Assembly: GCA_030596395.1 (NCBI GenBank)
Contig: JAUVKF010000001.1
Span: forward strand, 1 to 64,000
DNA length: 64,000 nt
Direction of reading: 5' to 3'
Source of the DNA: Chlorobiota bacterium
Lineage (GTDB): Bacteria > Bacteroidota > Bacteroidia > Bacteroidales > F082
The stretch's first letter is position 1. Every line of letters starts with the position of its first letter. This document shows, one piece after another, positions 43,151 through 51,245 of the stretch. The translations under genes and the position numbers were made by a program. The notes beneath the pieces are model-generated. The model ran no database searches. It worked only from the letters and a program-made list of their open reading frames with translations, and was not told the origin of the DNA.

Positions 43151-44611
43151 ATGAAATACCACATCGTACAGCTGGGATGCCAGATGAATATTTCTGACAG
43201 TGAGCGCGTAAAGCAGGTCATCGAGGGAATGGGGTTTGTGCTCACCGAAAAAGAAGAGGAAGCTCATCTTCTCGGTGTAATCGCTTGCTCGGTGAGGCAG
43301 AAAGGCATCGACAAGGTATATTCGATGGTAAACAAATGGAATAAATGGAAGAACAGGAAAAGCCTGATCACATTTGTTTCGGGTTGTGTGTTGCCGACCG
43401 ACCGTGAACAATTCCTCAAATTGTTTGATATGGTTTTTCCGATGAGCGACCTGCCTGATTTTCCGGATATGATCCATCAATACGGTATTGTAACGCCTGC
43501 AGGATTGCAACCGCTCGATAAAGGAATAGAAGACCTGAGATTTGAAAAAGCCATTGATGAAAAGGAAGCCACTTTTTCGTTGATGCCTGCTGAAATCATA
43601 CCCGGAAACCAGGAGAAAAGCATATTACGACCTGATAAAGGCATTGAGAATTTCTGGGACATCTCACCCAAATACGAATCATCATTTGAAGCATTTATTC
43701 CCATACAAAATGGATGCAATAAGTTTTGCACTTTCTGCGCAGTGCCTTATACCAGGGGACGTGAGGTATCGCGTCCAGCTGTTGAAATTTTAAAAGAGTT
43801 AAAACAGCTGATTAACAAGGGTTTTAAATCCATCACATTGCTTGGTCAAAATGTGAACTCATACGGTTTGGATAAAAAAGGTGAAGAAATTAGTTTTTCA
43901 GAATTGCTGGGTAAAATCGGGAAATATGGTGAGGAATCCGGCAAAGATTTCTGGGTGTATTTTACTTCTCCGCATCCGCGCGATATGGGTGATGATGTGA
44001 TTGAAGTTATTTCAAAGTACAAATGTCTTGCAAAGCAGATCCATATCCCGGTACAGTCAGGAGATAACGGCATGTTGATCAGGATGAACAGGAAACATTC
44101 GATTGAAAAATACAGGGAGATAATTCAGAGCATCAAACAGTTAATACCGGAAGCTACTATCTTCACTGATATCATTGTAGGCTTTACCGGAGAAACAGAA
44201 AAAGAGTTTGAGAATACACGAAAAGTCATGGAGGAATTTAAGTACAATATGGCTTACATCGCACAGTACTCTCCTAGGCCCGGTGCTGCCAGTTCGCGCT
44301 GGTCTGATGACATCCCTAAGCATGTTAAAAAAGAAAGATACCACGAGCTGACAGAGGAGTTGATGAAACACTCTTTAGAATACAACAAAAATCTCATTGG
44401 GAAAACTGTAAAAGTTCTTATCCGGGGAAAGGACCGGAAAGAAGGATATCTGTCAGCATTAACAGAAGGGAAGATCATCGTCAGGTTTTCTTCAAATGAT
44501 GAATCACTGATTGGGAGATTTGCAGAAGTGAAAATATCATCGGCTGTGCCATTTTCAACAGAGGGAGAACTTATTAAATTAAAAACTTTCGCTTCAAGCG
44601 TTGAGGCTTGA
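43151..44611 (+). CDS. Radical SAM methylthiotransferase, MiaB-like
   Basis: The 486-residue protein is of the MiaB/RimO class. Auxiliary iron-sulfur cluster ligands are Cys10 (LGCQMN), Cys46 (IACSVRQ) and Cys79 (SGCVLP). The radical SAM cluster is Cys189, Cys193, Cys196 (GCNKFCTFCAVPYTRG), followed by LLGQNVNSYG and IHIPVQSGDNGMLIRMNRKH. A TRAM-like C-terminus (about 425-475) ends in a repeat-derived tail ASSVEA. A segment of about 70 residues (about 100-170) between the N-terminal and radical SAM domains is longer than usual. It probably adds 2-methylthio to i6A37 of tRNAs, but the divergence leaves room for another substrate. MtaB is encoded 18 nt downstream. Confidence 0.85.
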   Translation: MKYHIVQLGCQMNISDSERVKQVIEGMGFVLTEKEEEAHLLGVIACSVRQKGIDKVYSMVNKWNKWKNRKSLITFVSGCVLPTDREQFLKLFDMVFPMSDLPDFPDMIHQYGIVTPAGLQPLDKGIEDLRFEKAIDEKEATFSLMPAEIIPGNQEKSILRPDKGIENFWDISPKYESSFEAFIPIQNGCNKFCTFCAVPYTRGREVSRPAVEILKELKQLINKGFKSITLLGQNVNSYGLDKKGEEISFSELLGKIGKYGEESGKDFWVYFTSPHPRDMGDDVIEVISKYKCLAKQIHIPVQSGDNGMLIRMNRKHSIEKYREIIQSIKQLIPEATIFTDIIVGFTGETEKEFENTRKVMEEFKYNMAYIAQYSPRPGAASSRWSDDIPKHVKKERYHELTEELMKHSLEYNKNLIGKTVKVLIRGKDRKEGYLSALTEGKIIVRFSSNDESLIGRFAEVKISSAVPFSTEGELIKLKTFASSVEA

Positions 44612-44613
44612 AG
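44590..44613. repeat. Short palindrome across the stop codon of the MiaB-like gene
   Basis: GCTTCAAGC (44590-44598), loop GTTGAG, GCTTGAAGC (44605-44613). The TGA stop is at 44609-44611, inside the right arm. The palindrome is nearly the same as that at the 3' end of rsmE (12751-12772). Confidence 0.7.
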
Positions 44614-44629
44614 CAGTTACTTATGATAG

Positions 44630-45937
44630 ATGAAGAAAGTAGCTTTTAAAACATTAGGGTGCAGGTTGAATTTGTACGAAACAGATGCCATTGCTTCTGA
44701 GTTCTCGAAAAACAATTACCGCATTGTCGATTTTGGAGAAGATGCCGATGTTTTTGTAATAAATACCTGTACCGTTACCAACCAGAGCGACCAGAAATCA
44801 CGCCAGGTAATCAACCAGGCCAGTAAATTGAATAAGGATGCCCTGACTATTGTAACCGGCTGCATGGCCACCAATTATAAAGAAAGACTGCAGGAAAGCG
44901 ATAAGATTGATTATGTGGTTGATAACGAGCATAAAACTTCTGTTTTGTCAGTTGTGGAGTCACATTACCAGGGTCATGAAGTTGACCCGGATCAGTTTGA
45001 AAAGGATGTTTTTGGATTTGCTCCGGCAGAAGAAACCTTTCATACGCGCAGCTTCATTAAAATACAGGACGGATGTGATAACTTCTGCACTTTTTGTATT
45101 GTACCAAAAGTTCGTGGAAGAGCGATTAGCAGGCCTGCTGAAGAGATATTTGAAAACATCAGGCAGGTGGTTGATTTTGGCTATAACGAGATCGTACTTA
45201 CTGGTGTAAACCTGGGCCGATACAAACACAAAGATTACGATTTTGAAAAATTAGTTGAAGATATCCTGAGAATTGAGGGTAATTTTCGTGTCCGTATTTC
45301 CTCAATTGAACCAGACGGTTATTCAGAAAGTTTCTTTCGATTATTTCAGAATTCAAAACTCGCTCCTCATATGCATATATGCCTGCAAAGTGGTTCGGAG
45401 GATGTTTTACTCCGAATGAGGCGGATGTACACTGCTAAAGAATTTGAGCAGATTGCAACAAAACTTAAAACCGATTACCCAAATTTCAACTTAACCACTG
45501 ATCTTATTGTCGGTTTTCCTGGAGAAACAGAGGAGGATTTCAACAAAACCCTCGACCTCACAAAAAAGATTGGTTTCGGTCATGTTCACACCTTTAAGTA
45601 TTCGGTGCGAAAAGGCACACGTGCTGAACGCATGCAGGATCATATACCGGAAAAAGTAAAAACAGAAAGGAGCGGGATACTTCGAAAGGTAATTGAGGAA
45701 ACTAAATTAAAATACCGTCGATCATTCATCGGAAAAGAACAAACTGTATTGATCGAAACTTTTGATAAACAAGGCTTTGCAAAGGGTTATGGAGAAAATT
45801 ATATACCTGTTTTGATCAAAGAGCAAAACCTTGAACACAATAATTTCTATCCAGTAAAAATATCAGGTATTGAAACTTTGGATGAACCTGTATTGATTGG
45901 GGAAATCATTAAGATCACAAATTCACTGTCAAAATAA
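44630..45937 (+). CDS. mtaB: tRNA t6A37 C2-methylthiotransferase MtaB
   Basis: MtaB adds a methylthio group to N6-threonylcarbamoyl-A37 of ANN-decoding tRNAs. The 435-residue protein has N-terminal cluster ligands in TLGCRLN, INTCTVTNQSD and VTGCMATN. The radical SAM motif GCDNFCTFCIVPKVRG is at about 148-163, followed by VLTGVNLGRYKH and LQSGSEDVLLRMRRMYT. A C-terminal TRAM domain covers about 370-430. The spacing is typical. It is adjacent to the MiaB-like gene, which makes two tRNA position-37 modifiers in a row. Confidence 0.9.
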   Translation: MKKVAFKTLGCRLNLYETDAIASEFSKNNYRIVDFGEDADVFVINTCTVTNQSDQKSRQVINQASKLNKDALTIVTGCMATNYKERLQESDKIDYVVDNEHKTSVLSVVESHYQGHEVDPDQFEKDVFGFAPAEETFHTRSFIKIQDGCDNFCTFCIVPKVRGRAISRPAEEIFENIRQVVDFGYNEIVLTGVNLGRYKHKDYDFEKLVEDILRIEGNFRVRISSIEPDGYSESFFRLFQNSKLAPHMHICLQSGSEDVLLRMRRMYTAKEFEQIATKLKTDYPNFNLTTDLIVGFPGETEEDFNKTLDLTKKIGFGHVHTFKYSVRKGTRAERMQDHIPEKVKTERSGILRKVIEETKLKYRRSFIGKEQTVLIETFDKQGFAKGYGENYIPVLIKEQNLEHNNFYPVKISGIETLDEPVLIGEIIKITNSLSK

Positions 45938-45971
45938 AGATGTAAAAATTTCATTGTGTAAAAAAATATCG

Positions 45972-45979
45972 TACTTTTG
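45972..45979 (+). promoter_or_regulatory. -7 promoter element (TACTTTTG) for rpsT
   Basis: A full TAnnTTTG match 34 nt upstream of the rpsT start at 46014. Confidence 0.55.
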
Positions 45980-46013
45980 CACGCTCAATTTTTATTTCAA
46001 ATAAAATTAGATT

Positions 46014-46268
46014 ATGGCTAATCATCCATCAGCACTTAAACGAATCAGGCAGAACGAAGCAAGGAGAATTCACAACCGTTATTACCAAAAATCAATGCGT
46101 AATGCAGTTAGAAAATTCAGAACCCTTGAAAACAAGAAAGAAGCAACTGAACAATTGCCAAAACTGTATGCAATGATTGACAAGCTGGCGAAAAGGAACA
46201 TGATCCACAAAAACAAAGCTGCTAACATCAAATCAGGTATTACTAAGTTCGCGAACAGCCTTTCGTAA
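46014..46268 (+). CDS. rpsT: 30S ribosomal protein S20
   Basis: S20 is a small basic three-helix protein binding 16S rRNA in the body of the 30S subunit. The 84-residue sequence begins MANHPSALKRIRQNEARRIH and ends with a Lys-rich helix (MIHKNKAANIKSGITKFANS), which is typical. It is monocistronic with its own promoter and a terminator 22 nt downstream. Confidence 0.97.
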   Translation: MANHPSALKRIRQNEARRIHNRYYQKSMRNAVRKFRTLENKKEATEQLPKLYAMIDKLAKRNMIHKNKAANIKSGITKFANSLS

Positions 46269-46290
46269 AACATAATTGAAGATATTGAAG

Positions 46291-46320
46291 CCCGGATGTT
46301 AATTACGTCCGGGTTTTTTA
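46291..46320 (+). terminator. Rho-independent terminator after rpsT
   Basis: CCCGGATG (46291-46298) pairs with CGTCCGGG (46306-46313), with one G-U, followed by six T. Confidence 0.85.
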
Positions 46321-46500
46321 TTGGTTTTAACTCACCCCTAATTCCACCAGTAGTGGCCTCACTAAGGGTTTAATACATAAGAATATAACAATCTGTTTTT
46401 GATTCAAAAAAAAAGCTGTTGGTGGGAACACATATAACGGAATGAATTTGGCACAGAGAGAATAAAAAAAATACTACTTTTACTTTTCAAACCAAAACTA

Positions 46501-47199
46501 ATGTCAGATCACTATAAAAAACTTCCCATCAGCCAATGGGCAGAAGATGACCGCCCACGTGAAAAGCTGATGCTGAAAGGTAAAGGTCAATTATCTAAAG
46601 CAGAGCTTATTGCCATACTGATCGGATCGGGAAACACCGAAGAATCTGCGGTTCAACTTGCTCAAAAAATCCTGAATTCGATAAACAACAACCTGGCTGA
46701 ACTATCAAACCTGAGTTTGTCCGACCTTAAAAAGTTCAAAGGTATTGGCGAAGCAAAAGCCATCAGTATTATGGCAGCTTTAGAATTGGGTAAAAGGCGA
46801 TTGTCGGAAGACGTGTTGGTTAGAAAGAAAATAAAATCCAGTGAAGATGCATTTCATATATTATACGCTGAATTATCGGATAAGCAATATGAAGAATTCT
46901 GGGTATTGATGCTTGACCGTGCAAACCAGGTAATCAGGAAGGTTAACATCAGTGAAGGTGGTATGGCAGGAACCGTTGCCGATCCGAAAAAGATATTTAA
47001 AATGGCCCTCGACCTGAATGCCAGTTCGCTAATCTTGTCCCACAACCATCCTTCAAACAATTTAAAACCAAGTCAGAATGATATTGACCTGACCAAAAAA
47101 TTAAGGTCAGCCGGAAAGTTATTGGACATTGAAGTGCTTGATCATCTGATATTTGGTAACGATACTTATTATAGTTTTGCAGATGAAAACATTATGTAA
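46501..47199 (+). CDS. radC: RadC-like JAMM/MPN-domain protein
   Basis: The 232-residue protein has an N-terminal helix-hairpin-helix-like region (about 30-100, LSDLKKFKGIGEAKAISIMA) and the JAMM metalloprotease-like domain with SHNHPSNNLKPSQNDIDLTK (about 179-198; His-x-His and Asp ligands). The family was named for DNA repair, but the radC102 allele was later reassigned to recG, so its role is unclear; expression in natural competence is known elsewhere. The start at 46501 (MSDHYKKLPISQWAEDDRPR) is standard. It stands alone. Confidence 0.92.
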   Translation: MSDHYKKLPISQWAEDDRPREKLMLKGKGQLSKAELIAILIGSGNTEESAVQLAQKILNSINNNLAELSNLSLSDLKKFKGIGEAKAISIMAALELGKRRLSEDVLVRKKIKSSEDAFHILYAELSDKQYEEFWVLMLDRANQVIRKVNISEGGMAGTVADPKKIFKMALDLNASSLILSHNHPSNNLKPSQNDIDLTKKLRSAGKLLDIEVLDHLIFGNDTYYSFADENIM

Positions 47200-47203
47200 A
47201 ATA

Positions 47204-47295
47204 CAAATCTCAATAAACAAAATCCAAATAATATCCAATGATTAAATCCCAAATAACAAATCTTTTATAAATTGAATATTGGAATTTGAGATTTG
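47204..47295. repeat. Inverted repeat between radC and wecB
   Basis: CAAATCTCAA (47204-47213) and TTGAGATTTG (47286-47295) are perfect 10-bp arms. The 72 nt between them contain shorter CAAAT/CCAAT-rich segments that partly pair. It occupies most of the 137-bp gap. Confidence 0.6.
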
Positions 47296-47336
47296 TTAAG
47301 AGTCTTTTGTAATTTGGCACTTTTAACCCAAGCCTC

Positions 47337-48488
47337 ATGCTCAAAATAGTAACCATTATCGGTGCCCGCCCGCAAATTATTAAAGCTGCTGCTTTGAGTA
47401 GGGCAATCAGGTCTCATTTTAAAGATAAGATCAGGGAAATTATCGTGCAGACAGGGCAACATTACGACAGAAATATGTCGCAAGTATTTATTGAAGAGTT
47501 GGGCATTCCAAAACCCAGTTATAATTTAGAGGTCGGCAGCGCTTTGCATGGCAAACAAACTGGACGGATGATTGAACGTATTGAGGAAGTCCTATTGGAG
47601 GAGCAGCCTGATTACGTTGTTGTTTACGGAGATACCAATTCAACACTTGCCGGATCTATCGCTGCATCAAAAGTTCAAATCCCCATTATTCACATAGAAG
47701 CCGGACTCAGGTCGAACAATAAATCGATGCCTGAAGAAATAAACCGCATTTTGTGCGACCATACTGCTACCCTCCTTTTTACACCAACCAAAACAGGTTA
47801 TTATAACCTGATCAAAGAAGGATTTAACACCAAAAGTAAACCACCTTATTCTGCAGATAACCCGGGAATATTTCATTGTGGTGATGTGATGTACGACAAC
47901 AGCCTCTATTTTAAACATATCGCAAACCAGAAAAGCCAAATATTTGAAGAGCTGGATATTGTAACCCAACCATTTTACCTGGGCACTATCCATCGTGATA
48001 ACAATACAGACAACCCCGAAAGATTATCTGCAATATTTTCGGCTTTGAATAAGATCAGTCAACATGAGAAAACTATGATGGTGTTGCCTTTGCACCCGCG
48101 AACATCAAAAGCATTGGACATTAATATTGATCGTTCGCTTTTAGAAGAAATAGATAAGAACCCATTCATTAAAATTACCCAGCCGATTTCATTTCTTGAT
48201 ATGATCATGCTTGAGAGTAATTGTGAAATGGTGTTTACAGATTCAGGGGGATTACAGAAGGAAGCTTACTTTTTTGAAAAACCGGTAATTATTCTTCGTG
48301 CCGAAACCGAGTGGCTGGAAATTGAAAGTGTTGAAGCAGGTATAGTTACCGATGCTGATGAGAACAGGATAATTGAGGCTCACGATCACTTTAAAAATAA
48401 CTGGCTAAAACTGGCTTTCCCTTCTGTTTTTGGTGACGGACATGCTGCCGAGTTTATTTGCGAAACTATATTATCAAACAGTAATTAG
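47337..48488 (+). CDS. wecB: UDP-N-acetylglucosamine 2-epimerase (non-hydrolysing)
   Basis: WecB interconverts UDP-GlcNAc and UDP-ManNAc for surface polysaccharide and lipid-linked sugar synthesis. The 383-residue GT-B-fold protein has VTIIGARPQIIKAAALS (about 4-20), VVYGDTNSTLAG (about 97-108), HIEAGLRSNNKSMPEEINR (about 118-136), the catalytic His/Asp region of GTIHRDNNTDNPERL and the C-terminal FTDSGGLQKEAYFFEKPVII. The active-site residues are intact and the length is typical. No other polysaccharide genes adjoin it here, so it may be part of a dispersed pathway. Confidence 0.93.
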   Translation: MLKIVTIIGARPQIIKAAALSRAIRSHFKDKIREIIVQTGQHYDRNMSQVFIEELGIPKPSYNLEVGSALHGKQTGRMIERIEEVLLEEQPDYVVVYGDTNSTLAGSIAASKVQIPIIHIEAGLRSNNKSMPEEINRILCDHTATLLFTPTKTGYYNLIKEGFNTKSKPPYSADNPGIFHCGDVMYDNSLYFKHIANQKSQIFEELDIVTQPFYLGTIHRDNNTDNPERLSAIFSALNKISQHEKTMMVLPLHPRTSKALDINIDRSLLEEIDKNPFIKITQPISFLDMIMLESNCEMVFTDSGGLQKEAYFFEKPVIILRAETEWLEIESVEAGIVTDADENRIIEAHDHFKNNWLKLAFPSVFGDGHAAEFICETILSNSN

Positions 48489-48638
48489 TTATAAAAAAAA
48501 GAAGCCTTATCCACAACAGTTCAGGCCACAAATTACAGATTGCAGATTGTGGACTATAAGCAGTAAACTACAGTCTGATACACAATTCTATATCCTTCAT
48601 AAATAACACCAAAGTATTGTTTGTTAAATAAATATTAG

Positions 48639-48646
48639 TATTTTTG
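48639..48646 (+). promoter_or_regulatory. -7 promoter element (TATTTTTG), S6 operon
   Basis: A full TAnnTTTG match 49 nt upstream of rpsF (48696), with a TTG at 48617-48619 positioned as a possible -33 element (19-nt spacing). Confidence 0.55.
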
Positions 48647-48695
48647 CGCTCCCAATTTTGGGACTTAATAATCAATTAATTAACAAATTTTAATT

Positions 48696-49067
48696 ATGAA
48701 CCAGTACGAAACCGTTTTCATTTTAACTCCCGTTTTGTCTGAAGAACAGATGAAGGAAGCGGTAAAGAAGTATGAAGATTTCCTTACCAGCAATGGTGCT
48801 GAGATGGTTCATCGCGAAAACTGGGGCATGCGAAAAATGGCATACCCAATTCAGAAAAAATCGAGTGGATTTTACCAGGTTTTGGAATATAAATCTGAAG
48901 GCAACCTGATATCCAGACTCGAAGTCGATTTCAAACGCGATGAACGGATACTGCGCTTCCTTACCGTCAAGCTAGACAAACATGCAATTGCATACAGCGA
49001 AAAAAGACGTAAGAAAATCAAAGAAGCTAAAAAAGAAGAAAAGGAAGCTAAATCATCATCAAATTAG
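48696..49067 (+). CDS. rpsF: 30S ribosomal protein S6
   Basis: S6 binds with S18 in the platform of the 30S subunit. The 123-residue protein has the ferredoxin-like fold: [20 protein letters not shown] (strand 1 and helix), [20 protein letters not shown] (about 42-61), [19 protein letters not shown] (about 75-93) and a charged Lys/Glu-rich tail. It is first in the rpsF-rpsR-rplI operon; rpsR follows after 6 nt. Confidence 0.97.
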   Translation: MNQYETVFILTPVLSEEQMKEAVKKYEDFLTSNGAEMVHRENWGMRKMAYPIQKKSSGFYQVLEYKSEGNLISRLEVDFKRDERILRFLTVKLDKHAIAYSEKRRKKIKEAKKEEKEAKSSSN

Positions 49068-49073
49068 GAAATC

Positions 49074-49346
49074 ATGGCACAACAAAAAAATAGCGACATA
49101 AAATATTTGACCCCGATAGCGGTTGATACCAAAAAGAAAAAGTATTGCCGATTCAAAAAAAGTCGTATCAAATACATCGACTATAAAGATCCTAATTTCC
49201 TGTTGAAATTTGTCAATGAGCAGGGAAAGATCTTACCACGTCGTCTTACAGGTACATCAACCAAATATCAAAAGAAAGTTGCAAAGGCAGTTAAACGAGC
49301 AAGACACCTTGCCCTTATGCCATATGTAGCTGACTTATTAAAATAA
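49074..49346 (+). CDS. rpsR: 30S ribosomal protein S18
   Basis: This is the 90-residue S18, partner of S6 in the 30S platform. The [20 protein letters not shown] segment (about 24-43) and the C-terminal basic [20 protein letters not shown] (about 60-79) are diagnostic. It is in an operon with rpsF (6-nt gap upstream) and rplI (15-nt gap downstream). Confidence 0.97.
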   Translation: MAQQKNSDIKYLTPIAVDTKKKKYCRFKKSRIKYIDYKDPNFLLKFVNEQGKILPRRLTGTSTKYQKKVAKAVKRARHLALMPYVADLLK

Positions 49347-49361
49347 AGGAGGGGTATTAAT

Positions 49362-49811
49362 ATGGAAATAATTCTTAAAAAAGACATTACTAATCTGGGT
49401 TATAAAAATGACCTGATTAAAGTAAAAGACGGCTATGCAAGAAATTACCTGATCCCAAAGGGTATGGCAATAATTGCTACCGAATCGAGCAAAAAGGAAC
49501 TGGCTGAACTGAAGAAGCAACAGGCCTTTAAAGAAGACAAGATCAGGAATGAAGCTGAAACCATTGCCAAAGCATTGGAAGGAACTGAATTGACTATTGG
49601 TGTAAAAGCAGGAACCTCAGGAAAGATATTTGGTTCGGTAAACAACATCATGATTGCCAATGCTATTTTGGAACAGAAGAAAATGGAGATCGACCGTAAA
49701 ACAGTTATTCTAAAAGAAGACCACATTAAAGAAATTGGCAAATACAAAGCCACGGTTAAATTACACAAAGAAGTGGAAGTAGAAATTGACCTTGATGTTA
49801 TTGCTGAATAA
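49362..49811 (+). CDS. rplI: 50S ribosomal protein L9
   Basis: The 149-residue L9 binds 23S rRNA. The N-terminal domain shows MEIILKKDITNLGYKNDLIK and the GYARNYLIPKGMA motif (about 25-37). The long connecting helix (about 42-75) and the C-terminal domain with EVEVEIDLDVIAE follow. It is the last gene of the S6 operon, with a terminator 29 nt downstream. A GGAGG lies 11 nt before its ATG, unusual for this genome. Confidence 0.96.
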   Translation: MEIILKKDITNLGYKNDLIKVKDGYARNYLIPKGMAIIATESSKKELAELKKQQAFKEDKIRNEAETIAKALEGTELTIGVKAGTSGKIFGSVNNIMIANAILEQKKMEIDRKTVILKEDHIKEIGKYKATVKLHKEVEVEIDLDVIAE

Positions 49812-49840
49812 CTGCTGAAGAAATAATTACTAAATTTAGA

Positions 49841-49867
49841 CCCTCTTGTAGTACAGGAGGGTTTTTT
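49841..49867 (+). terminator. Rho-independent terminator of the S6-S18-L9 operon
   Basis: CCCTCTTGT (49841-49849) pairs with ACAGGAGGG (49853-49861) with one G-U, followed by six T. Confidence 0.85.
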
Positions 49868-49881
49868 ATTTAACTCAAATC

Positions 49882-49963
49882 TGTCATTCTGAGCGTAAGC
49901 GAAGAATCTTAAATGCCTGCAAAGCAAGATTCTTCATTTCGCTTTGCTACATTCAGAATGACA
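49882..49963. repeat. TGTCATTCTGA-type inverted repeat
   Basis: TGTCATTCTGA (49882-49892) is complementary to TCAGAATGACA (49953-49963). An inner pair AGAATCTT (49903-49910) / AAGATTCT (49926-49933) and GC-rich AGCGAAG units complete a hairpin-like element. I believe this short repeat is widespread in Bacteroidota and some other bacteria and is probably a non-autonomous element. Confidence 0.75.
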
Positions 49964-49975
49964 AAAAGGTTATAA

Positions 49976-50731
49976 ATGTTATCCAAACCAAAAATAAAAC
50001 TCATAAATTCCTTAAAACAGGGAAAATTCCGCAAGCAACATGGACTATTTGTTGCCGAAGGCACTACCAATGTGATTGACTTTATCAAAGGAGGCGTTGA
50101 GATTGATGCACTTTTTGCAACAGGAAACTGGACAAAGACAAACAGCAGTAAAATTTCTGGTCGAACAATAACAGAAATTGATAAAAAAGAGCTAAAGAAA
50201 ATATCATTCCTTAAAAATCCATCGGAAGTAGTAGGTGTTTTCAGGATACCTGAGTTTGATCCGATTGACATAAACAATATATCAGATATTGTTTTAATGC
50301 TTGATGATATAAGAGATCCGGGAAATCTGGGAACCATCATCCGTACTGCAGACTGGTTTGGGATAAAAGATATTATTTGTTCTGAAAAATCGGTTGATGT
50401 ATTCAATCCAAAAGTAGTACAAGCCAGCATGGGTTCATTATCAAGGGTAAAAGTTCATTTTACTGACCTGAAAATCTTCCTGACATCAAAACCTGATTAT
50501 CTGAAGGTGTTTGGAACAGTGCTGGACGGTGAAAATATAATTGAAATCCCTAAACCAAAAAATGGAATCATACTGATTGGCAATGAAACTCATGGTATCG
50601 CGGAAGAACTTATAGCCCTTGTGGATCGAAAGATAACTATTCCTTTAATTGAAAACTCACCCAGTGGTTCCGCTGAATCATTAAATGTTTCCATTGCTAC
50701 TGCTATTGTGTGTTACGAGTTTCGTAGGTAA
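49976..50731 (+). CDS. SpoU/TrmH-family RNA 2'-O-methyltransferase
   Basis: The 251-residue protein has an N-terminal substrate-binding domain (about 1-90, with KPKIKLINSLKQGKFRKQHG and FVAEGTTNVID) and the SPOUT methylase domain. Motif 1 is LDDIRDPGNLGTIIRTADWF (about 112-131), then GIKDIICSEKSVDVFNPKVV, motif 2 ILIGNETHGIAEEL (about 198-211) and motif 3 IPLIENSPSGSAESLNVSIA (about 222-241). It methylates a ribose in rRNA or tRNA; the target cannot be told apart from related enzymes by eye. Confidence 0.9.
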   Translation: MLSKPKIKLINSLKQGKFRKQHGLFVAEGTTNVIDFIKGGVEIDALFATGNWTKTNSSKISGRTITEIDKKELKKISFLKNPSEVVGVFRIPEFDPIDINNISDIVLMLDDIRDPGNLGTIIRTADWFGIKDIICSEKSVDVFNPKVVQASMGSLSRVKVHFTDLKIFLTSKPDYLKVFGTVLDGENIIEIPKPKNGIILIGNETHGIAEELIALVDRKITIPLIENSPSGSAESLNVSIATAIVCYEFRR

Positions 50732-50748
50732 AATGACCCACCCCTAAT

Positions 50749-50794
50749 CCCTCCCCCTCCTGCATTCCTTTTCGGCGGGCAGGATGGAGGGGAA
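50749..50794. repeat. GC-rich palindromic repeat
   Basis: CCCCTCCTGC and GCAGGATGGAGGGG form an imperfect palindrome around TTTTCGGCGGGC. It resembles the GC-rich elements at 21108, 23297 and 24815. Confidence 0.5.
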
Positions 50795-50832
50795 TTTACA
50801 AGGAATTAACACAATTGCACGTGTATTATGGT

Positions 50833-50840
50833 TATTTTTG
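50833..50840 (+). promoter_or_regulatory. -7 promoter element (TATTTTTG), decides a start
   Basis: A full TAnnTTTG match 22 nt upstream of the ATG at 50863. RNA starting near 50847 could not include the upstream ATG codons, so translation begins at 50863. Confidence 0.5.
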
Positions 50841-50862
50841 CATGCAATTTAAAAGGATAAAA

Positions 50863-51096
50863 ATGTTTCTCAAAATATTACTGATCACCATTGTTTTCAT
50901 GGCATTAGCCTTTGCCGGATTTGCTGTTAAAATGTTCTTCAAAAAAGATGGTGAATTCAAAAAATCATGTTCGTCCGTTCATCCAAAAACAGGAGAAAGA
51001 CTTGGATGCGCTTGTGGCGGTGATGGTGACGGAAGCTGTAAGAACAAAGAAATAGAAGACCCTCATGTCAAAGTACAACCTTTGCAGGTTGATTAG
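50863..51096 (+). CDS. Small Cys-rich membrane protein, NqrM-like candidate
   Basis: The 77-residue protein has one N-terminal transmembrane helix (about 3-25, followed by KMFFKKDGEFKKSC). It then has four cysteines in C-x(12)-C-x-C-x(6)-C (about Cys35, 48, 50 and 57). One short helix plus a four-Cys C-terminus is the layout of DUF539/NqrM, which delivers iron to the NqrD/NqrE site of the sodium-pumping NADH:quinone oxidoreductase. The nqr operon and apbE are within 10 kb, but NqrM-family similarity is read from the pattern only. Alternative: an unrelated metal-binding membrane peptide. A promoter element fixes the start. Confidence 0.5.
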   Translation: MFLKILLITIVFMALAFAGFAVKMFFKKDGEFKKSCSSVHPKTGERLGCACGGDGDGSCKNKEIEDPHVKVQPLQVD

Positions 51097-51195
51097 CACC
51101 AACCTTCCAGAGTCTGAAAGACCTGGAAGAGTTGGAGAAATACACAAGCGTCATTTTTAAAAAATTATCGCATTAAAATAGCAGACTCTTCCAGG

Positions 51196-51245
51196 TTCTG
51201 CGAACCCTGGAAGGTCTTTGTTCTGCAAACCCTGGAAGGTCTTTA
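51196..51245. repeat. 25-bp direct repeat pair (CCTGGAAGGTCTTT type)
   Basis: TTCTGCGAACCCTGGAAGGT CTTTG (51196-51220) is followed immediately by a copy with one internal difference and a changed last base (51221-51245). An inverted, diverged CCTTCCAGAG-type segment lies at about 51104. The unit overlaps the end of the rubrerythrin gene by 3 nt. Confidence 0.65.

Noticed and set aside
49445-49927. Antisense frame over rplI
   Set aside because: Antisense to a ribosomal protein gene, with Ser/Ile-rich shadow composition.
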